Assembly: GCA_030867875.1 (NCBI GenBank)
Contig: JAOWCC010001598.1
Coordinates: 124,001-188,000 of the forward strand
Direction of reading: 5' to 3'
Length of the DNA stretch: 64,000 nucleotides
From: Actinernus sp. WN-2022
Taxonomy: Eukaryota > Cnidaria > Anthozoa > Actiniaria > Actinernidae
Shown: positions 42,739 to 51,590 of the stretch, piece by piece
Layout of the letters: the number at the start of each line of letters is the position of its first letter
How positions within the stretch are numbered: the first letter of the stretch is position 1
The notes under the pieces: generated by a model
Database searches by the model: none
Told to the model about the DNA's origin: nothing
Seen by the model: the letters and a program-made list of their open reading frames with translations, nothing else
Position numbers and translations under genes: made by a program

Positions 42739-43830
42739 AGACACTTTCCCGGAATTTAACATTCGTTATGAACAATATCTCAGTCGTACTGAGTCGTATC
42801 AGACTCGCTACTGTTGTTGACACATTTGTCCTCTGGAAATATTCATGGCGAACAATATCGTACATAATGGCCGGCGCGCATGCGTAGAATGCATTACACG
42901 TCGTTCCAAAATTAGTGAAAACAGTGAAGACAAGGCTTACCTTTTCGCAATTTTCCAATTTGCTGCTTTAATATTTATATTTCTTGAGGTCCACAAGTTT
43001 TAAATTCAGTTAACATGCCTGCTCCTGCCCTCGACTATGATTGCTAACAAGTTGTGGATGATTAGACCGGTTCCCGTGCTCTGCTAAAAAACGACCCAAA
43101 TTAGCTAGAGCCGCCATACATCTTCTGTTAAATACTGTAAAGGCCAGTCAGAAAGCTCAATCACAAAGACTTCCGAGTAGTTCATGTTTGAGGTCCACAA
43201 GTTTGAATCTGTTCTGCAGATACCAAAGTAGATTCTAACGCCAGAAAAACGAGTTCAAATACTTGCTTTGGTGGTTCCAAACGTCCTGTAAATAACTGCA
43301 TTTTAACGCCAAAACTCTCCTTCCCAAACGTACAAAGTTTAAAGGGACAGACCCGACTCTTTCAGCTGTTACATTTCCCTTCGCGCAGGACGTTGAAAAC
43401 AGCAGCTCGTCTGCCATTTTGACTGTCGATGTCCATGTAACCTCTCCTCATTCTATAAACACTCGTCAACGGCTTTCTTTTTAAAAATAGATTTTCACGT
43501 ATGCGCCCGCAATGACAACCGCTGACTGTACGAAATTGTTCGCCATGATTAGTTAAAATATACTTTGTGTTTTTAAAGAGGAGGAAGAAGACATTACGCC
43601 AGCAGTTATTGACTGCCAGCAGACATTGTTGACTTGCAGCTGCGCGTGCGCGTGTCGCTTCTCATCTGGCGTTCGTTGTTGTTGGATCGCCAACTTGAAA
43701 ACGTGTGTTATTAAATTAAGTTCCTCGTTCGTTACTTCACAAGTATTTCTCTCCTCACTGGCGCTAGCTAGATTAGCTTTTTAGTTATTCTAGGATACTC
43801 GTATTTTTATTTATGTAAATTATCACCGTA
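42739..43830. other. Downstream of integrase, no recognised gene
   Basis: Possibly contains the 3' untranslated region or LTR of the retroelement, but no terminal pair was found. Direct words GAGGTCCACAAGTTT occur at 42988 and 43190, a ~200-bp direct repeat. Confidence 0.35.
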
Positions 43831-43832
43831 AA

Positions 43833-44049
43833 CTTCACATGTAACGCATGGTACAAATAAAGTTGTTGCGTTTGAGTCATATTATTCCTTTGTCTAATGT
43901 TCCCATATACTTCACATGTAACGCATGGTACAAATAAAGTTGTTGCGTTTGAGTCATATTATTCCTTTGTCTAATGTTCCCATATACTTCACATGTAACG
44001 CATGGTACAAATAAAGTTGTTGCTGTTGAGTCATATTATTCCTTTGTCC
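43833..44049 (+). repeat. 77-bp tandem repeat, 2.8 copies
   Basis: CTTCACATGTAACGCATGGT starts at 43833, 43910 and 43987. The last copy is truncated where the polymerase relic begins; CCTTTGTC is common to both at the junction. Confidence 0.95.
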
Positions 44050-44720
44050 GGCCAAATTGTCGACACATTTCAGCAATAGCTCGTAAACCCTCATTTGGTT
44101 CTATTTTATCAATGTCAATATTTAAATTCTTTTTAACTTTTTCTAGAAACAATTTTTGTTCTTTGTTGTTTTTGAAATTATATTTTGTTGATTCTAGCTT
44201 AAGTTTTATATTTTTTTGAATATGACCCTTGAATAGATGGTTAGTCGATTTTTCAAAATGCCATACCTCATATATTTTCACTATTATATAACCCTTTTGA
44301 ATAGCTTTATTATCTTAATCAGTTGTCCATGTTCCAATAAATGAAGGTTCATTATTGTTATGACAACATTTTTCTTGATTTTTGGTTTTAGTACATGATA
44401 TGTACAGAGGAAACGTCAATTTTTCAGAATTTTCACATTTTATTTTTTAGGTAAAACAGGATGATATAATTTTCGTGGTGGTAATATTTTACATTTTATG
44501 AACCATACCATAATTGTTGGTATTTAAGATTTTTTTCAGGGTGTCCTACAGGATATCTCTTATAGTACTGCACTGTAGGATATCAACTACAGGAATCAAC
44601 ATATTTCCCACATTCGCTCTCTTTGAATTTATATAACAGCTTAGTGGCATTAGTTCGCCCTCCATAGAAGACATCTCTTGGATTTAATGGCCCAACTACT
44701 TCTCTATTCCATTCAGTTTA
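44036..44720 (-). pseudogene. Protein-primed DNA polymerase B fragment, Polinton/Maverick type
   Basis: Minus-strand frames match family-B DNA polymerases of Polintons and related dsDNA elements. In order from 44720 down: LNPRDVFYGGRTNATKL, KYVD...RYPVGHPE, FIKCKILPPRKLYHPVLP, FIGTWTTD, KIYEVWHFEKSTNHLFK, and EPNEGLRAIAEMC next to the end. At least two stops and one frameshift interrupt it, and the motif after AEMC (normally LNSxWGKFG) has lost several residues. The upstream and downstream polymerase parts and other Polinton genes are absent from the window, so this is an isolated dead fragment. Confidence 0.8.
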
Positions 44721-44799
44721 TAATAATTCTGAAAGTTGTATTCCTTTTTAATTTACACTCCCACATTTCTGCCAGTATGGGCAGCACTACTTGGTTATA

Positions 44800-46020
44800 A
44801 TACCATGATCACCTCAGGGACATTATTTTTTAAATCTCTAAATTCCCTCATCAACATGCATATTTCATGTTCTAATTTTCTCTCATTAACATGCAAGAAG
44901 GAAAAATAGAAGGGCATGCATGCAATGGCAAGTTATTCAGACCCTAGCAGGGTGCAATGCCTGTCAACGCTGTACCGGCTTACTATTGTATTAGGGGCGC
45001 TCAATTAAGTATAATAACAACGTTTTGAAAAGCAACTCAACTGCAGCATCTTTAAGCAGAGAAAAACTAAAGTATTATGGAAATTAAAATAATTTAACAA
45101 AGTTTGAAAACTAAAGTTAGGTGATTTATTTTTTAATTTTATATAGTCATTATTCAATTTATAGTGGCATTATTAACACTTTCATTAATGTAAATATTGC
45201 TTTGCATTAATGGTATCATCAGTATCATTTACATTATCACTATTATCATTGTACATGGTCAAATGACCCATATCTCATATTCTCTGGGTAATTTTGGTCA
45301 ATTTCTGAGTAGCCATTTGTTGATAATGGCCCTACATTGCAAGTTAGTTCCTATCATGCATTATCATCATGATCATTTTAATTGCATACAAGCATACACT
45401 GTACATATATGTATCAGGAGCCCATGATATGTATTTCAAAAACACATGAATAATTTATGAGCATGTTGTCCAATCAGATGAAGCAAATCAGTCACATGCA
45501 TGCTCCTTTATACCTGATAAGATCTCATCATTCTAAAAAGCCCGCGGAGGGATTTAAATTCTGTCCAGGGGGAAACGGGGTTAATCAACTCTTGGAATTT
45601 CTATTGATGTTTCAGCTTTCTCATTGAAATGCTAATTAGGATGAACGTTTTATATAAAGAATACTAATTTTATATAAAGTTTCATCCTAATTAAGAATTC
45701 ACTGATAAAGACCCAAAGATAGCGAAAATTACACGGAACATAAGGTACCTAGATAATAAATTTTACACTAAATGTACTAATATCAGCAGACTACCGAGAT
45801 ACACAGATAATATTTTTAAAATGAAGTTATCCAACTACCATTACTTGTTTACCGAGCCACTGTTTAGTTCCAATTATTAAACCAAACTCAAAGCCGTAAA
45901 ATAATAAAAACGTGCATTAAACTTACAAACATCCTCTTCATATTTTGTCAGTCACGTCAGTCACATCGCTTTCCAAGTCTTGAACTTTATCGATGTCAAC
46001 CACGCCACCAAATCCTTCAA
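44800..46020. other. No recognised gene; one short hairpin
   Basis: AT-rich. At 45632-45694, ATTAGGATGAACGTTTTATA and its imperfect inverse form a ~60-bp hairpin. Nothing else could be supported. Confidence 0.45.
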
Positions 46021-46231
46021 GTGCAGGTTCTTCTTGCCCTAGCTTGTTCCTTGCCACACAATGCTTTCAGCATTGCGAAACGCCGCTTCAAACAACATAG
46101 TATGGTAATTTCTTCGTGTCAACCACTTGAGATGTTTGTAATCGCAGGCGGTGATTACTCGAATATTTTGCATGGCGTTGTGAATACAAAGGTTCAATGG
46201 TTCATTAAGTAACCATAATAAGTTTTTGAAG

Positions 46232-46306
46232 CCGTTTAATAAACTCGCAGCACGTGTTTTATCAGGTCTAAAACTGATAAAACACTGCTGCTCGTTTATT
46301 AAACAG
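46232..46306. repeat. 75-bp hairpin, CGTTTAATAAAC...GTTTATTAAACAG
   Basis: Arms CGTTTAATAAACTCGCAGCA with CGTGTTTTATCAG and the inverse CTGATAAAACACTGCTGCTC with GTTTATTAAACAG pair with few mismatches, loop about 8 nt. A small MITE or structured element. Confidence 0.85.
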
Positions 46307-46828
46307 TACATATGATATAGTTACAGACCAATTTTATCATCTGTAACTGGAGAATACCCCACGTGCCACTTGGTCATTAATAATGCATGTTATCAAACCT
46401 TATAACAAACCTACCCCCAAAAATTTCAAAAAACTCTAACTATTTCCAACCCAAATCGTTCATAGAAAGAGTCTAGTAAATACATGTGAGCTATAATGGT
46501 TATTTTAGCCAGCTGTGAGTCTGAGGGAACTGTCACCCATTAAGAAGCGAAAAAGTATTTTAAACTTCATTCTGTGAAGGGTTTTTACTCACTCTGGCTA
46601 TGTATCGACCCCCCGCGTGGGCTGACATCTCCGCATATTTTTAAACTCCATCGCTTTCTGAGCTGTTCATTAAATGGAACCAAATATGTGAAAAGAATCC
46701 CTAGATCTTCTTTTCTGGATAGTATTTGTACAATTCGCCGGATTACAGAAGTGGAGATGAAGTAGCTTTTCATCCAAACTCGCGACCAACGACAGAGCAA
46801 ATAGTAAGCGCTAGGTAACGTGGCTTAT

Positions 46829-47053
46829 GGTGCGTTCGATTGACCGTATTCCGGAATAAGAATAAACAGAATGTTCACTACAAATCGCCTATACTGGATT
46901 CTTTTAGCTACTGGAATACTAAATAATTGTATCCTGAATATCATATGTCAGCAAGCATTTGTAGCTTACAGTGTAAATTGTACCTCAACCAGTGATTTCC
47001 AGACACTATATTCCATCTATTCCTATTCCGGAAAACGGTCAATCGAACGCACC
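46829..47053. mobile_element. MITE, GGTGCGTTCGATTGACCGTA ends, copy 2
   Basis: 225 bp with inverted ends GGTGCGTTCGATTGACCGTA and CGGTCAATCGAACGCACC. It is the best-preserved of three family members in the window. Confidence 0.88.
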
Positions 47054-47092
47054 CTTAGTGAGATGGCCGAAATGGGATAATAGCCACGCGCC

Positions 47093-47207
47093 AGGTCAAG
47101 CTGGGGGTATTAATTGGCCAAGTTCGTTTTTTACGTGTTTATGGACCGAGATGAAGTCGAGGTCCATAAAAGCGCAAAAAAAAAATGAACGAGGCCAATA
47201 TTCCCCA
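47093..47207. mobile_element. Palindromic MITE with TTTATGGACC centre
   Basis: GGTCAAGCTGGGGGTATTAA with TTGGCC and TTTATGGACC pairs with GGTCCATAAA, GGCCAATATTCCCC and TTGACC. Loop GAGATGAAGTCGA. Confidence 0.8.
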
Positions 47208-47209
47208 AT

Positions 47210-48440
47210 CTTGACCGAACAAGCTTCGTCAATAAGGTTTATATTATATGGCAAAAATTAATAAAATCCCACTTTGACGCACTCGCCAGGAACCCATTGC
47301 ATTGCGTGGTAAACAGAAGAGCGAAAAGAAATCAAGACTTTCACTTGAAATTCAATCTCGTGGCGTTCAAAACAGTTCGTTTTCCGACATCAAAAATGCT
47401 CTTTATGGATGAAAACTGACCTGTACTTTACTTCAGATGCACTAGGTTTCAATGACAACTTTATAAGGAACCCGGCCCGAATGCATTTTATCTGGAGACA
47501 AAAATGTGCATATTTGTGGAAGATTTGAAAGAGTTCAAAATCGGCAAGTTGAAATCACTCGAATGGCGATAAGCACACAGTAAAGCTTGACAAAAAGAGC
47601 TGTAGAAGAATACAAACAAACTTGTAAGTATTAATTAGTAAATACTCATAATTTATAAGCCAATTACCAAATGTGAATGCTGAATTTCTTAGCCCGTGCA
47701 ACTGAATAAACCCGACTTCTTGCTTACTTTGACTAAACTGTGTGCTAAGTTTACTCGTTTCCGTAATAATTGTATTTCTTTGTACCACGATTGTAGCGTT
47801 GTGAGGTAGCCAAACTGTTCTTAGTGTTTTTTGAAGTCACAGCCATTTCAGCTTCTCGGTGTAGTTCAGTATCTTGACTAATTCAGCTTCATTTAATTCA
47901 GTCGTTTTTGCTGCAGTTGTTTTATCGAATTTGCGAGGGCCGGAAACACTGTATTAATCGCTCTAAAAAGGTTGAATTTTAGCGGCTGAAACTGATATGA
48001 AAAAGCAGAAATAGTTTTAAATTAGTATTTGCCTTCATGTAACAAATTGTTTAGTTTCTTTCAAAAGGTACGGGTTTTATTACTATTTGATTATACAAAG
48101 AGCTGTGAGCGAATTTGGAAAATCCTGAGCGGACAAGATGAAAAATCTTGCCCGCTAAGTCATCCTGCCTGCTCACTGAGCTGCCAAATAAGCAGTAAGA
48201 GTTATATACGAAGAACCGAGGCTTTTAGCAATATACGGCCCTCGGGATGTATATATATGGATAAAAGCCGAGGACTTATTTCATTTCAAGGTTTTCTCAC
48301 AAAAAGCATTCCTATGAGAAACGGTTCTTTGATCTTTAGAAAAAGCAAACGAGGCCCTTGGTAGGGTGAAAGTGTTGTACTTCAGCTCTCATATCGGGTC
48401 ATTGAACTGACTGTGAGCTAAAGAGCACAACCCTTACATT
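47210..48440. other. No recognised gene
   Basis: A 111-codon plus-strand ORF at 48029-48364 has no domain I recognise. The segment 48372-48435 can form an imperfect hairpin (GTTGTACTTCAGCTC/GAGCTAAAGAGCACAAC). Confidence 0.35.
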
Positions 48441-48444
48441 GGTC

Positions 48445-48514
48445 TTATAAATGCAAGGGCTTTATCTGTATATTGATCCGGGTTAATATACAGATAAAGC
48501 CCTTGCATTTATAA
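48445..48514. repeat. Perfect 30-bp hairpin with 10-nt loop
   Basis: 48445-48474 (starting TTATAAATGCAAGGGCTTTA) and 48485-48514 are exact reverse complements, with loop GATCCGGGTT. It could be a tiny MITE or a hairpin RNA precursor; the sequence cannot decide. Confidence 0.95.
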
Positions 48515-48799
48515 TGACGAAGTCTGTGTTGTTCGTCGGGTCTTTATCGTATATAAAGCCCTATGGAGAACAAAGAAAACTGAGCCGATCATGAAATAAC
48601 AGCGAATATAGCCTGCGAAACAGACCCTCAGTGTTATTACAACGCAAAGGAAGTGATAACATAATTTGGCCACCTGAAAACGGAGACTGGCGCGGCATGG
48701 CATGGCACGAGAGAGGAGAATGTTCTGCTTCTTTTGAGCGTATTCAAGCGCGCGTCAAAGAAAATATTTGAAGGATGATAACAACAATAACCTACATTG

Positions 48800-48955
48800 T
48801 GGCGTCGAAATATGCCCTGCTATTTGTCCTTGGACATTATCTGATCCTCGAAGCTCAGTTTCCCTCGAGCGTCGCTCTCGGGAACTGTTCTCTACTCGGA
48901 TCAGATAATGTCCGCGGACGAATATCATGCAGGGCATATAATATTTCGACATTGT
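48800..48955. mobile_element. Palindromic MITE, GTCGAAATATGCCCTGC ends
   Basis: GTCGAAATATGCCCTGCTAT with GGACATTATCTGATCC pairs with GGATCAGATAATGTCC and GCAGGGCATATAATATTTCG. ACATTGT occurs just outside both ends, a possible 7-bp target duplication. Confidence 0.78.
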
Positions 48956-50045
48956 ATTTGTATGTATGCCTGCATTATTCGTGCGGCGTCTGCCATATTT
49001 TATGCGCGAGCACACACGTGCCAGTAATCTGACACCAAGCTCAAGTTACGATAGTGTTGAGTTCTCTAACGCGACGTGTCTCGTCAGGTAAAGACATATT
49101 GACACGTCTTCATGTAATTTTGCTGAACTGCAGAGAAGACCTTGACATTTCCGTTCAATAATAGAAAGATTAGAGAAACCTTATAGAGCGCTTTCATTTT
49201 TACCCTTGAAGAAGGGATTTATTTTATTTTCCCCGCTCTTGTCGGTAGGAAATGAACAATGTCTCACTTTTTTGGCCAATGGAAATCGAGGTACAGGGCA
49301 ACCATCGGGTTTCGTGAAGAGTATTCTCTGACGTGTACGTATCCAGCGAAGATCGAAGTTCAAGAATTTGTCGAGTTTGATTACGTTACTATTTCTGTCT
49401 TATTCTAATTCTAACAAATATGCACCAACCCTTCAAAGAAATCCCACGTGCCAAGTTATTTTTCCTTTGTCTATGAATTCTGAGAACCCAGGAAGTTGAC
49501 GACCTCTTGCTCTTGTCACATTTGCATATTCTCCGTGTTATGTTTTCCGGGGGACTGACATACATCACGTGAATATAGAGTCCTCTCTCGGCTCTTTATA
49601 ACAAGTTTTAACTTCTACTAATATTTAAGCAATTTACTCAATGCGTTAGAAATTAAGTTGCTTCAAACACTATCAGACAGCTTTCTTGTTCCAAGACCTT
49701 TCTTAGATCGTTCGAAAAGCGTGAAACGGTGCAAAATCTGATTCCCATTTGGGCCTAAGCGGATTCAGTGGTGTCTTAGTACAGTTGTTGTAGCCAAAGT
49801 ATAGCAAATTTTGTAAGACGTACCACAATCAGCTCTATGGACATTTAAACGAAACCTTCAAGCCATTTCTTGTAATCTAAATCACCATCTTTACTTTAAC
49901 TTTGAAAGTTCAGTTCTTTTCAAGAAGAATATCTTAAAGACGAGTTACTACTAAAATGCGCTTCTTTCAAGAGCTTTCATTAGTTTACCCCTCCTGACAG
50001 CAAGCTTCTAATCCATGGTGTCCATGGTAACTAGAGATCCACACG
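48956..50045. other. Upstream region of the RING/B-box gene, nothing recognised
   Basis: No supported ORF. GAATATAGAGTCC and TTTATAACAAG near 49570-49610 could be promoter-like, but this is weak. Confidence 0.35.
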
Positions 50046-50051
50046 CCTAGA

Positions 50052-50080
50052 TCACGTGTTGTTCACAAGGTATAAAAAAT
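50052..50080 (+). promoter_or_regulatory. Candidate core promoter with TATA box
   Basis: ATCACGTGTTG contains a CACGTG E-box, and GGTATAAAAAATTA at 50069-50082 is a good TATA box. It lies about 70 bp before the ATG at 50147, implying a transcription start near 50100 and a short 5' leader. This is consistent with a compact gene lacking 5' introns. Confidence 0.55.
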
Positions 50081-50146
50081 TACGCAGAAGGCGTTGTGCC
50101 ACAAAGTCTGGGGAAGACGCTGAAATTGAAACAACGCAAAGAAAAG

Positions 50147-50623
50147 ATGGGGTTCGAAGACCTCCTGAGAGAATTTTCCGAAAAGTTACAGTGTGCCATT
50201 TGCGGGGAGGTTTTTAGGAATCCAAAAACTCTCCCGTGCTTCCACAATTTTTGCCAACACTGTATCACAAGTTGGTTGGGAACGTGCCAAAAAAACCACC
50301 AGCCCTTCACATGTCCCGATTGCCGTTCGGTAGTGGAGCTGCTGAATGGAGATCCATCAAATCTGCGAGCGTCCTTCTACCTGGTTGGTTTACTGGAGCT
50401 ATACACAGCCTTGAAAACGGCCAGTTCCAGTCAGGAAAGCCCAAGAACCGTGTGTGGTAATTGCGAGGAAGCTGTGGTCGTCTGTGCATTTTGTTCTGAT
50501 TGCAGTGACCTTCTGTGTGCACAATGCATAGAGCTACACAGAAAAGTCAAAATTACACGAAATCATCGAATCATCATCGAATCATCGAATAATGAAGAAT
50601 CATTATTTTTCTGTGTTCAGTGA
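50147..50623 (+). CDS. Short RING/B-box (TRIM-like) protein, putative E3 ubiquitin ligase
   Basis: 158 residues. A C3HC4 RING finger spans residues 16-59 (Cys16, Cys19, Cys31, His33, Cys36, Cys39, Cys56, Cys59), the E2-binding module of ubiquitin ligases. A B-box-like zinc finger follows at 103-140 (Cys103, Cys106, Cys116, Cys119, Cys124, Cys127, His131, His140). It then ends after an acidic/Ser/Asn tail, so the coiled coil and C-terminal NHL, filamin or SPRY domains of full TRIM proteins are missing. An in-frame ATG at 50096 would add 17 basic residues; 50147 is preferred because the sequence from MGFEDLL is the usual TRIM start and it follows the TATA box at a sensible distance. A 3' exon after 50580 cannot be excluded. 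A dispersed repeat begins directly downstream, so the gene may have been truncated by it. Confidence 0.8.
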   Translation: MGFEDLLREFSEKLQCAICGEVFRNPKTLPCFHNFCQHCITSWLGTCQKNHQPFTCPDCRSVVELLNGDPSNLRASFYLVGLLELYTALKTASSSQESPRTVCGNCEEAVVVCAFCSDCSDLLCAQCIELHRKVKITRNHRIIIESSNNEESLFFCVQ

Positions 50624-50639
50624 TCTACAGTGTAGCCCT

Positions 50640-51010
50640 AAAAACCCAAATTTAGTGAATAATAGCTCTAAAAACCCTAAATTAGTGAGCACTTGGGTTT
50701 ATTGAGGTTAGTTTTTTTAATGCTTGGATTGTGTTAGTAATGAGTTTGCTTGGAGTGGAGTGGAGTGTTAAGTGGCTTTAATAAAGCTGCTTGTTATTCA
50801 TTTGGCTCTCGTTCTGCATGGAAATCGCAATCGAAAGCATATAAAGCAGAAATGTTGATAACATTTCGAGTTACATGGATCGTATGTCTTTGCAGTTCTC
50901 AATCATTTATCCATTTGTGCATCATTTCACATCCTCTGTGGGCAATTCTTTGATGAGAGAACAAGAGAATATAGTAGTATACATGTACAGCATTTCTTTG
51001 AGCTGGCTTG
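50640..51010 (+). repeat. Dispersed repeat, inverted counterpart at 61390-61720
   Basis: GGCAATTCTTTGATGAGAGA with ACAAGAGAATATA, and the AAACCCAAATTTAGTGAATA block, recur inverted at 61390-61720 and, for the AACCCTAA part, up to about 61990. It begins about 15 bp after the RING gene stop codon. Confidence 0.65.
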
Positions 51011-51046
51011 CCGCACTGTGTTCCATATTATCACACCCTTCCGGGA

Positions 51047-51070
51047 GGGGGGGGGGGGGGGGGGGGGGGG
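51047..51070 (+). repeat. Poly-G tract
   Basis: About 24 bases of G, preceded by GGGA. It starts a repeat (ATTGGGTAGGGGTGTGCCGC) seen elsewhere in the window as G-rich runs. Confidence 0.9.
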
Positions 51071-51074
51071 TACT

Positions 51075-51590
51075 CTACCTAAAATTGGGTAGGGGTGTGC
51101 CGCTGGGGCTCTGAAACCCTTACCCTGTTTAAGACAAAAAACTCAAATTTTCAGACTCTGTTCAAGACAAAGTGTTAACAATTTCCCTCTATAAGACAAA
51201 TAACAAATTATCTATACTTGGATGTCAGTGTTTATTGTGATCTTGTATAATGAGTGTCATAACTAAATAAATCTTCAGCAAGCACTAGACTAAATAACGG
51301 CACTAGATAAATACCATACCCTGTTCAAGATCTGTCGATGTGAAAATGGATACCCTGTCTAAGATCAGAAACTCGAAAAACCATACCCTGTCCAGCGGAT
51401 CATCCCCGTATAGTCCATACATATATGGGAGTACCCCCCCTGGCTCACCCTCCAATGGTTTTTCTCTGGCTTCTCCGGTTTTCCTCCATCCACAAAAGCC
51501 AACATTGAAGCTAAATTCCAATTTGATCTGTGGATTAGCTGGGTCCTGACTTTGATCAGCCCTATGGTTGTTTCAGGTCCCATTAGAAAC
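51075..51590. repeat. Dispersed repeat with CTGACTTTGATCAGCC end, related to 63285-63500
   Basis: GGATTAGCTGGGTCCTGACT, TGATCAGCCC and TATGGTTGTTTCAGGTC match 63305-63355. TACCCTGTTCAAGA-like words recur three times between 51120 and 51400. Non-coding. Confidence 0.65.

Noticed and set aside
42739..43860. LTR of the integrase-bearing retrotransposon
   Set aside because: No matching sequence on the upstream side and no clear TG...CA boundary.
43833..44049. CRISPR-like array (77-bp direct repeats)
   Set aside because: The repeats are contiguous without unique spacers, and the genome is eukaryotic.
20100..50000. Upstream HDAC1/2 exons ([21 protein letters not shown] and following)
   Set aside because: Looked for on the minus strand and not found; they may be very short, diverged or outside the window.
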